DNA from: Brucella pseudogrignonensis
GTDB taxonomy: Bacteria > Pseudomonadota > Alphaproteobacteria > Rhizobiales > Rhizobiaceae
NCBI RefSeq assembly: GCF_002252525.1
Contig: NZ_NNRM01000022.1
Coordinates: 62,001 to 126,000, forward strand
Length of the DNA stretch: 64,000 nt
Direction of reading: 5' to 3'
The notes under the pieces are model-generated. The model did not search any database and was not told the DNA's origin. It saw nothing but the letters and a program-made list of their open reading frames with translations. The translations under genes were made by a program, and so were the position numbers. Shown in pieces: positions 17,746 through 27,029 of the stretch; position 1 is the stretch's first letter, and each line of letters opens with the position of its first letter.

Positions 17746-17936
17746 CAGCCTTCCTTCTTTTCCAGTCTTTCATGTCGCGTCGGTAAAAGCGCCATGATTG
17801 CTCGCCGTTCGTCTTGGCCCATGGAGGACCAATCGGCAATTTCATCGAGTGTGCGGGCGCAGCCAAGACAGAATCCTGTCCGACTGTCGATTACGCATAC
17901 CAGAATACATGGCGATTCGATTGTTGCCGTGTTCAT
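17745..17936 (-). CDS. DUF1289 small Cys-containing protein
   Basis: A 63-residue protein, starting MNTATIESPC. It has the DUF1289 pattern of paired cysteines, SPCILVCVIDSRTGFCLGCARTLDEIADW, suggesting a small metal or Fe-S binding fold. It sits between cobS (18 bp upstream) and the aspartic protease (1-base overlap), forming a likely three-gene operon. Function is unknown. Confidence 0.88.
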   Translation of the reverse strand: MNTATIESPCILVCVIDSRTGFCLGCARTLDEIADWSSMGQDERRAIMALLPTRHERLEKKEG

Positions 17937-17954
17937 GAAATGAATGTGGTTGCC

Positions 17955-18749
17955 TCAAAGCGCGCTGACAAGGCCAAGCAGCACTGCAGCAACGCCAATC
18001 TGTTGAGCGGCACCCAGTGTATCACCTGTTTGCCCGCCAATTTTCGCAGTGCAGAGCTTTGCAAAGCCGAAGATCAATACAATGCTGAAGAGCAGAGCTT
18101 TGATAAAACCTGCAAGACCGGCGACCGGAATAGTCGTCACAATAAGGATGCCAAGTCCCAGCGAGCAGGCGCAGACGAGGGTTTCCCAGCTTGGTTGCCC
18201 AAGGTTATCGGCGAGTCCACCGGGGCGTGCGGATGGCAGCCCATACCAAAGCGAGAGCATGGCAGCGCGGCTTGCAGCTTCTGCACCGATAAGCGCAAGT
18301 GCTGCATAGCACGGACCTGCGCGATCAATGATAGCGGCCAGCAGTGCCACCTTGAGGCCTGTCCAGATGATGAGTGTCAGTGCTGCAAAGGTCCCAATGC
18401 GTGAGTCCTTCATGATGTCGAGGCGACGTTCTGGGTTGGATGAGCCAAAAAAACCGTCCGCTGTATCACCCAGCCCGTCTTCGTGCAGTGCGCCGGTCAT
18501 GGCGGCCAGTGCGCCAACGGCGATTAGGCCCGAAACAACCGAAGGCAGGCCGAGATGATCTGAAACCAGAAGGGCGATACTTGCCAAAAGGCCAAGAACA
18601 GCGCCAGCCAAAGGAAACGCACGCAAGCTTTTCCGGAGCGAATCGCCCATGCTATCGTCAGTTGTGGTCAGCCAGTTTTGAGGCAATGGCAAACGGCTAA
18701 GAAAGCCCAGAGAACGAAATGTGTCTCTTATAAAGCTATTTCGCTGCAA
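17955..18749 (-). CDS. cobS: Adenosylcobinamide-GDP ribazoletransferase (cobalamin synthase)
   Basis: A 264-residue inner-membrane protein with about seven hydrophobic segments. The sequence FLSRLPLP near the N-terminus and [17 protein letters not shown] (Asp-rich metal site) are diagnostic. It joins adenosylcobinamide-GDP to alpha-ribazole in the last step of cobalamin assembly. It is divergent from cobT across ~155 bp; I see no cobalamin riboswitch there. Confidence 0.96.
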   Translation of the reverse strand: MQRNSFIRDTFRSLGFLSRLPLPQNWLTTTDDSMGDSLRKSLRAFPLAGAVLGLLASIALLVSDHLGLPSVVSGLIAVGALAAMTGALHEDGLGDTADGFFGSSNPERRLDIMKDSRIGTFAALTLIIWTGLKVALLAAIIDRAGPCYAALALIGAEAASRAAMLSLWYGLPSARPGGLADNLGQPSWETLVCACSLGLGILIVTTIPVAGLAGFIKALLFSIVLIFGFAKLCTAKIGGQTGDTLGAAQQIGVAAVLLGLVSAL

Positions 18750-18904
18750 CGATTTGCTCCGCTTTAAAACTACAACGTCGACTGGGTCGAATATTTGCGG
18801 CCAATAAGGCTTGGCGCAAAGAGGTGATTTGAAAATTTGATTAAGTGCTTATAGGACGAGCACAACAGTTTTGCATCCTCCATTGATTGATTGGACTAGA
18901 CGAT

Positions 18905-19927
18905 ATGAGCGCCAGTGGCCTTCCTTTTGACGATTTTCGCGAACTCATCCGCAATCTGCCGGGGCCTGATCTTGGTGCCGAAGCAGCTGTACGAGCACGA
19001 GACGCCACTCTGACCAAGCCTGCTGGCTCGCTCGGGCAGCTTGAAGAAATTGTTGCTTGGCTGGCTGCATGGACCGGCAAGTCCATACCGCAGATCAATC
19101 GTCCGCTGGTCGCAGTTTTTGCTGGCAACCACGGCGTAACTGCCAAGAACATCACGCCATTCCCATCAAGCGTTACTGCGCAGATGGTGGAGAATTTTGC
19201 GGCAGGCGGTGCAGCAATCAATCAGATCTGCATTGCACATGATCTTGGCCTAAAGGTTTTCGATCTCGCACTGGAGCATCCGACGGGCGATATCACTGAA
19301 GAAGCTGCAATGGACGAACGCACCTGTGCAGCTACCATGGCATTTGGCATGGAAGGCATCGCGGGCGGTACGGATCTTCTTTGCATCGGTGAAATGGGAA
19401 TCGGCAACACCACGATTGCCGCTGCAATTTCTTTGGCGCTTTTCGGTGGCACTGCTGAGGATTGGGTCGGGCCAGGCACAGGTTCAACCGGTGAGCTTCT
19501 GCAACGCAAGCTTGCTGCTGTTCGTGCTGCGGTCAATCTTCATCAGGATCACCTCAAAGACCCGCTGGAAGTGCTGCGCCGTCTGGGTGGCCGAGAAATC
19601 GCTGCTATGGCAGGCGCAATCCTCGCTGCACGCATGGAAAAAATTCCGGTTATCGTCGATGGTTTTGTCGCAAGTGCCGCAGCAGCAGTACTTTATGCAG
19701 CAAACCCAACGGCTGTCGACCATTGCCTGTTCGGCCATGTATCTGCTGAACCGGGCCACAGGCTGCTTCTGGAGAAGATGGGCAAAAAGCCACTTCTCGA
19801 TCTTGGGATGCGTCTTGGCGAAGGTACGGGTGCTGCTTTGGCTGCAGGGATCGTCAAAGCCGCAGCGCTTTGCCATAGTGGAATGGCAACATTTGAACAA
19901 GCTGGTGTCACAAGTTCCACAAAATGA
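18905..19927 (+). CDS. cobT: Nicotinate-nucleotide--dimethylbenzimidazole phosphoribosyltransferase
   Basis: This makes alpha-ribazole phosphate from DMB and nicotinate mononucleotide, feeding the CobS step encoded next door. The product is 340 residues, with KPAGSLGQLEEI, VFAGNHGV, EMGIGNTT, GGREIAAMAGAI and the catalytic-Glu block LGMRLGEGTGAALA. ATG 18905 gives the family length. The frame can be extended 6 codons to TTG 18887, but there is no reason to do so. Confidence 0.96.
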   Translation: MSASGLPFDDFRELIRNLPGPDLGAEAAVRARDATLTKPAGSLGQLEEIVAWLAAWTGKSIPQINRPLVAVFAGNHGVTAKNITPFPSSVTAQMVENFAAGGAAINQICIAHDLGLKVFDLALEHPTGDITEEAAMDERTCAATMAFGMEGIAGGTDLLCIGEMGIGNTTIAAAISLALFGGTAEDWVGPGTGSTGELLQRKLAAVRAAVNLHQDHLKDPLEVLRRLGGREIAAMAGAILAARMEKIPVIVDGFVASAAAAVLYAANPTAVDHCLFGHVSAEPGHRLLLEKMGKKPLLDLGMRLGEGTGAALAAGIVKAAALCHSGMATFEQAGVTSSTK

Positions 19928-19931
19928 ACAC

Positions 19932-19960
19932 AAAAAAGCCCGGAGTTTTCCGGGCTTTTA
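19932..19960. terminator. Bidirectional intrinsic terminator between cobT and the Lrp gene
   Basis: Stem AAAAGCCCGG/CCGGGCTTTT with A- and T-tracts on either side, serving two convergent genes. Confidence 0.9.
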
Positions 19961-19975
19961 TGTGGCTATAAGCGC

Positions 19976-20455
19976 TTAATTGCTCTCTTTATCGAGCACC
20001 ATGTAGTCGAGCGGAAGCTCGGTCGTGTACTTGATTTGCTCCATCGCGAACGACGAAGAGACGTCACGAATTTCGATCTTACCGATCAGACGCTTGTAGA
20101 ATGCATCATATGCAGCAATGTCCGGTACCGCCACGCGCAGAAGATAATCAACGTCACCGCTCATGCGGTAAAACTCGATAACTTCAGGAAATTCCTGAAC
20201 CACTTCCGAGAAGCGCTTGAGCCATTCATTGCTGTGCGAGCTGGTGCGGACAGAGACGAAGACCGTTACGCGCGTGTTGACACGCACTGGGTCGAGAATG
20301 GCGACACGGCGTTTAATGACGCCGTCTTCCTCAAGTTTCTGGATGCGGCGCCAGCAAGGGGTCGTGGATAGGCCAACCTTTTTGGCGACATCAGCGACCG
20401 CCAAAGTTGCGTCTTCCTGCAGCAAGCGCAGTATTTTTCTATCGAGCCTGTCCAT
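19976..20455 (-). CDS. Lrp/AsnC-family transcriptional regulator (DecR-like)
   Basis: A 159-residue protein with an N-terminal helix-turn-helix (LDRKILRLLQEDATLAVADVAKKVGLSTTPCWRRIQKLEEDGVI) and a C-terminal RAM effector domain (VPDIAAYDAFYKRLIGKIEIRDVSSSFAMEQIKYTTELPL). The TPCWRRIQKLEE recognition helix and SSFAMEQIK resemble E. coli DecR (YbaO), a cysteine-responsive activator. The target is not visible; no divergent partner gene lies upstream. Confidence 0.88.
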   Translation of the reverse strand: MDRLDRKILRLLQEDATLAVADVAKKVGLSTTPCWRRIQKLEEDGVIKRRVAILDPVRVNTRVTVFVSVRTSSHSNEWLKRFSEVVQEFPEVIEFYRMSGDVDYLLRVAVPDIAAYDAFYKRLIGKIEIRDVSSSFAMEQIKYTTELPLDYMVLDKESN

Positions 20456-20583
20456 ACGTTTTTAATCCCGGTATTAGAAATCGTTTCCCGAAGTGTCCGG
20501 ATGAGTGAAACTTCATACCTTATCGTTTGCATTCGCTCGAATTTACAGGAAAAAAATTCCATTGAGAACTGAAGTTCTAAAAA

Positions 20584-21216
20584 TTATTTTCCGGGATTAA
20601 TCAGTTTGCGTATTTTCTGCTGAAGAGCTGGTACGGTTTCCGCATCAAACCACGGATTTCGTTTAAGCCAGCCACTGTTGCGCCACGACGGATGCGGCAG
20701 AGGTAAAACCGTTCGACCATCGGCATTTGGCGATTCCATGAAGCTGCGCCAGTTCTGAACCGTTTGGGTGAGACTGGTTTTGCGCCATTCAGGCAAATGA
20801 TAGGCAAGGGCGTATTGCCCGACGACGAGAATGAACTCCAGTTGCGGCATGGTGGCAAATACGCGGTCATGCCACGTCTGCCGACACTCTCGCCGTGGAG
20901 GAAGATCTCCGCCATGTTTGTCATAGCCTGGAAAGCAAAAGCCCATGGGCACAATTGCAAAACGTGCGGGATCGTAAAACTCTTCTCGCGTGGTACCGAG
21001 CCATTGCCGCAGACGGTCACCTGATGGGTCGTTGAAGGGCAGGGAGCTGTTATGCACGCGAATACCCGGCGCCTGCCCGCAAATGGCGATGCGTGCAGTA
21101 TCCGATATGATGCAGACGGGATTGGGTTCGTGCGGCAAAGGCGGCAGATATTGAGGCGTGTCACGACAAATACGACACGCCTGGATCGAGTGTCTGAGCT
21201 CGTCCAGATTTTTCAT
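20584..21216 (-). CDS. Uracil-DNA glycosylase family protein
   Basis: A ~210-residue protein beginning MKNLDELRHSIQACRICRDT. Its CxxC and the later ARIAICGQAPGIRVHNSSLPFNDPSGDRLRQWL match family 4-like uracil-DNA glycosylases. C-terminal LPHPSWRNSGWLKRNPWF corresponds to the DNA-intercalation motif. Family 4 enzymes use four Cys for an Fe-S cluster; only the first pair is obvious here, so this is probably a cluster-less subfamily. A longer start at 21237 would overlap the nuclease stop (TGATG), so coupling is possible. Confidence 0.82.
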   Translation of the reverse strand: MKNLDELRHSIQACRICRDTPQYLPPLPHEPNPVCIISDTARIAICGQAPGIRVHNSSLPFNDPSGDRLRQWLGTTREEFYDPARFAIVPMGFCFPGYDKHGGDLPPRRECRQTWHDRVFATMPQLEFILVVGQYALAYHLPEWRKTSLTQTVQNWRSFMESPNADGRTVLPLPHPSWRNSGWLKRNPWFDAETVPALQQKIRKLINPGK

Positions 21217-21236
21217 TATCGCAGTGCCGCTCCGCA

Positions 21237-21893
21237 TCAGAGTGAATTAATAAACGAAAATAGCCGATCTTTGATATAGTTGATGGTGCCGCTGATTACA
21301 TCGGTTGATGGTGCCTTATGGCCTGTTTCGGGTTCAGCATTCGGCTTTTGGTGTTCCCTGCGCCATTGAAAGGGCATTTCAAAGCTGCCAGCCCATATAC
21401 CGCGTTTCTCGCGACGGGCGGAAGCTTCTGCGCTGCGATAGTCGCCATAAGATACCGCCCAGCCTTGTTCCACCATCCACTGGTTGAGATCCGTATCGCC
21501 CAGATAGCAACGCCCGAGATCTCGACCATATTTATCAAAGCCTTCTTTTTCACACCGAATCGCGGCTTTGCCGATTCTGATTTTCAGCGCATCGCGGGCA
21601 TCTCGACCGCAGGCATAGTCACTGCCTTCGATCCGACAGGTCTGCTCCATCTCAGGTGCGTCGATACCGAGAAGGCGGATATGTACCTTATTCAGTATGA
21701 CTGTATCGCCATCAATGACATAGACTGATCCTGTCGCAGATTCCCGCGGCTGTCGGTTAACAGGTAGGGAAACAATGACGGCCCCAAGAATTAAAAAGAT
21801 TAGTAAAGTTAAGAGGATGCCGCCAAATCCTCCACCCTTTTTTCGGCTTCTTGTTTGATATGGCCGCTTATAATAGCGCCGCCTTTTGTTCAT
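21237..21893 (-). CDS. Membrane-anchored thermonuclease (SNase-like) protein
   Basis: The chosen start MNKRRRYYKRPY follows GGGGGCATGAAACA; an in-frame ATG 9 codons upstream is weaker. A basic N-terminus precedes one membrane helix (~25-43), then a staphylococcal nuclease domain with VIDGDTVIL, HIRLLGIDAPEM, KIRIG, EGFDKYGRDLGRCYL and a WMVEQGWAVSYGDY block, all normal for the family. The domain should face the periplasm. Confidence 0.87.
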   Translation of the reverse strand: MNKRRRYYKRPYQTRSRKKGGGFGGILLTLLIFLILGAVIVSLPVNRQPRESATGSVYVIDGDTVILNKVHIRLLGIDAPEMEQTCRIEGSDYACGRDARDALKIRIGKAAIRCEKEGFDKYGRDLGRCYLGDTDLNQWMVEQGWAVSYGDYRSAEASARREKRGIWAGSFEMPFQWRREHQKPNAEPETGHKAPSTDVISGTINYIKDRLFSFINSL

Positions 21894-22358
21894 TGTTTCA
21901 TGCCCCCAATCGCGCCCCACACTTAACGCATCTGCAGCTTTTTGCGAAGTTCAGCGTATTTTGGATTGAAGATGCACGGCAACTTATTGGGATCAACTCA
22001 GAGCGGTTTTGTGTTGATTCAGCAACAGTCTTTACCATTGCTTTAGTCTAAAAAGACGGGACGCACATTTTGCCCATTTCCCGCCACAAAGGCACGTCAC
22101 CGGATAGGAAAGGCAAAAGCTATTAAACACTTCTGGGAAACTTTGGTTCCCTCAGGACAGGCGAAAAATGAAGCAAGGCGCATTGTTATATAACGATCCG
22201 TTTTCGAGCAGTGGAAAGACTGCCTCAGCTTCTTTTTCTTATGCGCACAATAGCCGAGCTTTTTTCCGTCAAAATCGGGTCTCAGTGTTGACGAAAAGAC
22301 AATGCATTCTGTCGTTTATGTCATCAACTTCCACCCAATGTGAAAGACCAGCGTTGTG
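21894..22358. other. exoR upstream region, no gene recognised
   Basis: This 465-bp gap lies between the divergent nuclease and exoR. A 63-codon frame (22168-22359) ends on the exoR start, but its product resembles nothing and its codon use is unremarkable. The region presumably holds the promoter(s) for exoR. I see no strong hairpin or sigma-70 consensus pair. Confidence 0.5.
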
Positions 22359-23150
22359 ATGCGTATCCGCAGTTTTTCATATCCCCTTATCGCTGCGGCA
22401 CTTGGCTTGGCCATTGTCTGCAACAGCGCTTCGGCTTTTGATTTAAACGATGACTCGGAAAAATCACGCAGTCCGTTCGAGCTCTTCAAATTCGGTTTCT
22501 CCGCTTACAAAAGCGGCCATAAGGACGAAGCCATCAAAGCTCTTCGTTATGCTGCTGAACGCGGTCATCAGGGCGCTAAGTGGAAACTGGCTCGCATGTA
22601 TGCCGACGGTGACGGTGTTGCCGAGAATGACTACGAAGCTTACCAGATTTTTGAAAAGATCGTCCGTGACGGTGCAGAACCAGGTTCCGAGAACGAGCCC
22701 TATGTTGCTGACGCGCTGGTCGCGCTTGCTGGTTACGTGAAAGTAGGCATCCCGGGTTCCCCGGTGAAGTCCAATCCAAAGTTTGCTCGCGATCTTTATG
22801 TGCAGGCAGCGTCGAATTTTGGCGATTCGGCTGCCCAGTATGAGCTCGGCAAGATGCTCCTGGATGGCGAAGGCGGTGAACGCAACTCTGTTCAGGCTGC
22901 TGGTTGGTTCCAGTTGGCTGCCAAAAAGGGCAATGCCAGTGCCCAGGCAATGCTTGGAAACATGCTCTTTCAGGCTGGCAAGACCGTTCGTGGTCTGGCT
23001 ATGCTGACCGCAGCATTTGAACGCTGCCCCACGGAAGATTGCACATGGATCCGCGATATGCAGGAACAGGCATTCTCAATTGCAGGTGAAGCAGATCGCC
23101 GTAATGCCATTGCTCTCGCAGGCGACTATGCCGTCAAGGGCGACTACTAA
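22359..23150 (+). CDS. exoR: ExoR, periplasmic Sel1-repeat regulator
   Basis: A 263-residue protein with a signal peptide cleaved after ASA (~residue 26). Sel1/TPR-like repeats include AAERGHQGAKWKLARMYADGDGV and AQYELGKMLLDGEGG. The segments FKFGFSAYKSGHKDEA, VALAGYVKVGIPGSPV and ERCPTEDCTWIRDMQEQAF match ExoR of Sinorhizobium and Agrobacterium. ExoR binds and represses the ExoS sensor kinase until acid-triggered proteolysis; the Brucella counterparts of ExoS/ChvI are BvrS/BvrR. ATG 22359 is chosen over the adjacent GTG 22356. Confidence 0.93.
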   Translation: MRIRSFSYPLIAAALGLAIVCNSASAFDLNDDSEKSRSPFELFKFGFSAYKSGHKDEAIKALRYAAERGHQGAKWKLARMYADGDGVAENDYEAYQIFEKIVRDGAEPGSENEPYVADALVALAGYVKVGIPGSPVKSNPKFARDLYVQAASNFGDSAAQYELGKMLLDGEGGERNSVQAAGWFQLAAKKGNASAQAMLGNMLFQAGKTVRGLAMLTAAFERCPTEDCTWIRDMQEQAFSIAGEADRRNAIALAGDYAVKGDY

Positions 23151-23182
23151 TCATGCTTTATTCCTTGAACTGATCCAAGTTT

Positions 23183-23261
23183 AAGGAATTATGCTCTATA
23201 CATTTGTTTTTACGCGCATCTTGTTCCGATAACCGCTTCGCCCTTTTCGGGATTCACTCTA
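23183..23261. repeat. Repeat module A (reverse) with module B remnant
   Basis: ATGCTCTATACATTTGTTTT (end of B plus linker) is followed by module A in reverse orientation (TACGCGCATCTTGTTCCG ... CTTTTCGGGATTCACTCTAG). It lies between exoR and the convergent exonuclease gene. Confidence 0.7.
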
Positions 23262-23270
23262 GCGGTGTGA

Positions 23271-24053
23271 TTACACCGCCAATGTGACTGTGACCGGAAC
23301 ATGGTCGGACGGCTTTTCCCACGCTCTGACGTGCTTCTCTATATCCGCAGCAACAAAATGGTTGGCCGCTTCTGGTGAGAGCATCAGATGGTCGATGCGA
23401 ATGCCATTATTTTTCTGCCAGGCTCCCGCCTGATAATCCCAGAACGTATAGACGCCATCTTCATCAGTTGAAGCGCGCACAGCTTCCGTGAAACCCAGAT
23501 TTTCAAGTCGGCGAAACGCCTGACGTGATTGAGGTTGAAACAGCGCATCGCCCAGCCACTGCTGCGGGTTCTTCGCATCGTTTGGCTCTGGTATGACGTT
23601 ATAGTCACCGGCAAGTACTAGCGGTTCTTCGAGCTCAAGCCTGTCTTTGGCCCATGCTTCAAGGCGCTGCATCCAAGAAAGCTTGTATGGAAATTTTTCT
23701 GTGTCGATCGGATTGCCGTTTGGCAAATAGAGCGAGACCACACGGAGAACGCCCTTATCTGTCGAGAATACCGCCTCGATAAAGCGCGCTTGTTCATCGC
23801 TATCGTCGCCCGGCAAGCCACGATTAACCTCATCAGGCGACTTCTTGGACAGAATCGCAACGCCGTTGAAGCCTTTCTGGCCGTGCGTTTCCACATGATA
23901 GCCGAGCGCTTCAATCTCCAGCCGTGGGAACAGTTCGTCCACCGACTTGATTTCCTGAAGGCAAGCAATGTCAGGCGACGATTCCTTCAGCCAATGCTGG
24001 AGGTTTTCGATACGCGCCTTGACGCCATTAATGTTCCATGTCGCGATTTTCAT
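23271..24053 (-). CDS. xth: Exodeoxyribonuclease III family nuclease
   Basis: A 260-residue Mg-dependent AP endonuclease/3'-5' exonuclease of base-excision repair. It shows MKIATWNINGVKARIENL, CLQEIKSVDELFP (metal Glu), GFNGVAILSK, SLYLPNG, GDYNVIPEPNDAKN, FTFWDYQ-like segment and RIDHLMLSP with the terminal DHVPV histidine. Start 24053 gives the standard N-terminus; the upstream extension to 24110 is low-complexity and atypical. Confidence 0.94.
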   Translation of the reverse strand: MKIATWNINGVKARIENLQHWLKESSPDIACLQEIKSVDELFPRLEIEALGYHVETHGQKGFNGVAILSKKSPDEVNRGLPGDDSDEQARFIEAVFSTDKGVLRVVSLYLPNGNPIDTEKFPYKLSWMQRLEAWAKDRLELEEPLVLAGDYNVIPEPNDAKNPQQWLGDALFQPQSRQAFRRLENLGFTEAVRASTDEDGVYTFWDYQAGAWQKNNGIRIDHLMLSPEAANHFVAADIEKHVRAWEKPSDHVPVTVTLAV

Positions 24054-24207
24054 CTGCAAATGATTAGGCGGAAGACGAGGCGAGGGCAAGCGCCGCTCAC
24101 TCTCCATCACAGAATTTCGCCTCTGTCTGATAATTATTCAAATGCCATTTGTATTGCCGCTTTTGCGTTCCTATCTCCATGAAACCGTAGCCAAACAGGA
24201 GATTTTA

Positions 24208-24915
24208 ATGTTCGACGCCAAAAAGCTTCTCGATCAGTTTCTGGGATCGCAAATACCGGGCATGTCAGGAAGCGTTCGTGACAAGGCAGGGCAGGCCACT
24301 GATCTCGCGAAGAAAAACCCATTGGCTACGGGGGCGATTGCGGCTGCAATCTTGGGCACAAAAACCGGACGTAAGCTTGCAGGTAATGTGGCAACTGCGG
24401 GCGGTATCGCTGCAATCGCGGGCCTTGGTTATCTCGCCTACAAAAATTATAAGTCCGGCCAGTCGCCACAGACCGCTGAACAGCCTGTAGCAAAAGAGCC
24501 AGAGCTGCTGCCGCCACCGCCAGCGGATTCTCCATTTCATCCGCAGTCCCCGACGATGAGCAATAGCTTCGCGCTTACACTCATTCAGGCAATGATTGCC
24601 GCTGCAAAGGCTGATGGCCATATCGATGACGCTGAACGCGCACATATCATGGAGAAGGTGCAGATTTCGGGTCTCGACAATGAGGCTGAAGCCTTCTTCG
24701 AGAAAGAATTGGCTGATCCGATTGATATTGATGCGCTGGTCGCTGCAGCACAGACCGAAGAACAGAAGGTCGAGCTTTATACTGCTTCCCGTCTGACGAT
24801 TGATCCGGACACCCGTGCGGAGCGCGGTTATCTCGATATGCTGGCCGGTCGTCTTGGCCTTCCGGATGCGCTGGTCGATCATATTGATGCGACCGTTTCA
24901 TCGGTAAAAGCCTGA
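24208..24915 (+). CDS. DUF533/TerB-like protein (YebE type)
   Basis: The 235-residue product starts at ATG 24208, eight bases after AGGAG. A glycine/alanine-rich hydrophobic segment (~42-75, ATGAIAAAILGTKTGRKL) is followed by a proline-rich linker. The C-terminal TerB-like helical domain carries MIAAAKADGHIDDAERAHIMEK and LYTASRLTIDPDTRAERGYLDMLAGRLGLP. It is probably an inner-membrane protein. Function is unknown across the family. Confidence 0.85.
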   Translation: MFDAKKLLDQFLGSQIPGMSGSVRDKAGQATDLAKKNPLATGAIAAAILGTKTGRKLAGNVATAGGIAAIAGLGYLAYKNYKSGQSPQTAEQPVAKEPELLPPPPADSPFHPQSPTMSNSFALTLIQAMIAAAKADGHIDDAERAHIMEKVQISGLDNEAEAFFEKELADPIDIDALVAAAQTEEQKVELYTASRLTIDPDTRAERGYLDMLAGRLGLPDALVDHIDATVSSVKA

Positions 24916-24920
24916 TAAAA

Positions 24921-24953
24921 TAAAGCGGCTCCAGTCCAACTGGAGCCGCTTTA
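24921..24953. terminator. Intrinsic terminator after the DUF533 gene
   Basis: Stem AAAGCGGCTCCAGT/ACTGGAGCCGCTTT, 14 bp, flanked by A- and T-rich sequence. Confidence 0.9.
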
Positions 24954-24977
24954 TACAGCTGAATCTTACTTAGGAAT

Positions 24978-25185
24978 TAGAGCGCATCCCGAAAAGTGTG
25001 TAACGGTTTTCGGATAAAGATGCGCGTTACAGCGGTTCCAGTTAAGAAAGAATCGTTGGAACCGCTGTAACTATTTGTTTTTACGCATTATCCGACGCAA
25101 AACCGCTTCGCACTTTTGCTGGAAATGCTATAAAACAAGGATTTAGAGCGACAATCTGATTCAATCAGATCGAAATGCGCTCTAA
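24978..25185. repeat. Composite intergenic repeat, modules A + C + D
   Basis: Three modules in series: A (24978-25028), C (25027-25131, with GCGGTTCCA/TGGAACCGC arms and then TTTTTACGCATTATCCG ... TGCTGGAAATGCT) and D (25143-25185, TTAGAGCG/GCGCTCTAA arms). Together they fill the gap between the DUF533 terminator and the erpA stop. Confidence 0.82.
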
Positions 25186-25192
25186 AGTCTGA

Positions 25193-25519
25193 TCAGATCG
25201 CGAAGCTTGTGCCGCAACCGCACGATGCAGTCGCGTTAGGATTGCGTATCTGGAACGATTGCCCCATCAGATCATCAACGAAGTCGATTTCCGATCCATC
25301 CATGTACGGCACAGAGATTGAATCAATCAGCACCTTGGCGCCGAGCTTTTCAATAACAATGTCATCGTCGGATTGATCGTCTACGAGGTCGTACTTGTAA
25401 GAAAATCCGGAGCAGCCGCCGCCTTCGACCGAAACGCGAAGTGCAGTTTTGCCCGGTTCAGAACCGATAATTTTTGCAATCCGCTTGGCTGCGGATTCGG
25501 AAACGGTAATGTCTGTCAT
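25193..25519 (-). CDS. erpA: A-type iron-sulfur cluster carrier/insertion protein
   Basis: A 108-residue HesB/IscA-family protein delivering Fe-S clusters to apoproteins. The three ligand cysteines are Cys36 (GGGCSGF) and Cys100/Cys102 (SCGCGTSF). VDDLMGQSFQIRNPNA is typical of ErpA/SufA. Sequence alone does not separate ErpA from SufA well; absence of suf neighbours favours ErpA. It is divergent from dgt. Confidence 0.88.
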   Translation of the reverse strand: MTDITVSESAAKRIAKIIGSEPGKTALRVSVEGGGCSGFSYKYDLVDDQSDDDIVIEKLGAKVLIDSISVPYMDGSEIDFVDDLMGQSFQIRNPNATASCGCGTSFAI

Positions 25520-25684
25520 CTGCCTTGTTCCGCTTGCAATTGCGAGTGCCGAATTGGAATTGTCTGGATTTACGACAAACGCATACTTGCCTTCATGTTT
25601 AGCTGATAGCTATGAACGCAACGTGTGGAAGTCAATGTCCGCACGATATTTGCGTAATCATATTACAGTGAGGAATGCATCGCA

Positions 25685-26911
25685 ATGTCCGCTGAAGAAA
25701 TAGGGCAACTGGAAGGAATTGGCTTCGGCTATCGCGAAAGAGCGCCCTATGCCAGTAATCCTGCGCTGAGCCGAGGTCGGCTGGTGCCGGAGCCTGAAAG
25801 CGCTACACGAACGCCTTTCCAGCGGGATCGCGATAGAATCATCCATTCCACCGCTTTTCGCCGTCTCAAGCATAAGACACAGGTGTTCATCGCCCATGAG
25901 GGGGATCATTATCGAACCCGCCTGACCCACACGATTGAAGTGGCGCAGATTGCCCGTGCTTTGGCGCGCGCTCTGAGGCTTGATGAAGATCTCGCTGAAG
26001 CCGTAGCACTCGTGCATGACTTTGGTCACACGCCTTTTGGGCATACCGGCGAAGATGCGCTGAATGAGCGGATGAAAGCCTATTGCGGCTTCGATCATAA
26101 TGCGCAGTCTTTGCGTATCGTGACCAAGCTTGAACATCGCTATGCAGATTTTGACGGATTAAACCTTTCTTGGGAAACGCTTGAGGGACTGGTCAAACAT
26201 AACGGCCCCCTTGTTGGTCCATTCGCCACGCATTCAGATGAGCTGGTCCCGCAACCGATCCTTGATTTCAACGAACGTTATGATCTCGAATTATCGCGAT
26301 TTGCGAGCCTTGAAGCGCAATGTGCCGCGATTGCCGACGATATTGCCTATAACGCCCATGACATTGACGATGGTCTTCGGTCGGGTCTGCTTAAGCTGGA
26401 GGGGCTTGATGAGGTGCCGCTCACAAAACGCCTTCTGGATATCGTGAGGACGCGCTATCCGGCGCTTGATGCGGTGCGCACCGGTCACGAACTGGTCCGC
26501 CGCCAGATTACCATCATGGTCGAGGATGTGATCGCTGAATCGCAGCGCCGTATTGCGGCAGCCAATCCGCAGAGCGTTGAGGATGTACAGGCACAACCGC
26601 GTGCGCTTGTTGGCTTTTCAGATCAGATGCGGGATGAAGAAAAAGTCCTGAAACGCTTTTTGTTCAAGAACCTGTATTTTCATGACAGCGTCGTTGTTCG
26701 CAGGCACGCTGCAGACAAGATCGTTCAGGACCTGTTCGATATCTGCTTCAGTGATCCATCAATCATGCCGTCAGAATGGCAATCAGGCTGCGAAACGCTT
26801 GATGATGCGGGGCGCGCGCGCCGCGTCGCCGACTATCTTGCGGGGATGACTGACAATTATGCAGTGCGAGAACACCGACGATTGTTTGACCATACACCCG
26901 ATTTAGCTTAA
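25685..26911 (+). CDS. dgt: Deoxyguanosinetriphosphate triphosphohydrolase-like protein
   Basis: A 408-residue HD-domain enzyme that releases triphosphate from dNTPs. It shows [20 protein letters not shown], the HD ligands in [21 protein letters not shown] and [19 protein letters not shown], and [18 protein letters not shown]. It starts the conserved alphaproteobacterial series dgt-argS-SPOR protein-nagZ-scpAB. Confidence 0.93.
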   Translation: MSAEEIGQLEGIGFGYRERAPYASNPALSRGRLVPEPESATRTPFQRDRDRIIHSTAFRRLKHKTQVFIAHEGDHYRTRLTHTIEVAQIARALARALRLDEDLAEAVALVHDFGHTPFGHTGEDALNERMKAYCGFDHNAQSLRIVTKLEHRYADFDGLNLSWETLEGLVKHNGPLVGPFATHSDELVPQPILDFNERYDLELSRFASLEAQCAAIADDIAYNAHDIDDGLRSGLLKLEGLDEVPLTKRLLDIVRTRYPALDAVRTGHELVRRQITIMVEDVIAESQRRIAAANPQSVEDVQAQPRALVGFSDQMRDEEKVLKRFLFKNLYFHDSVVVRRHAADKIVQDLFDICFSDPSIMPSEWQSGCETLDDAGRARRVADYLAGMTDNYAVREHRRLFDHTPDLA

Positions 26912-27029
26912 TCGGGGCGGGACGAAGCGGGTCTCGAAGCGCAAATGCCTCCGGGATCGCCGCTATTTTTATGACGAACAGAAGCCGGACAGCAGAAATT
27001 AACCGGACGGAAGCCTCACAGGACGAACC

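Noticed and set aside
18750-18904. Possible cobalamin riboswitch between cobS and cobT
   Set aside because: I looked for the B12-box and the expected long leader; neither is present in 155 bp.
22168-22359. 63-codon open frame just before exoR
   Set aside because: It has no recognisable domain, unconvincing Shine-Dalgarno and an ending that coincides with the exoR start; more likely leader sequence.
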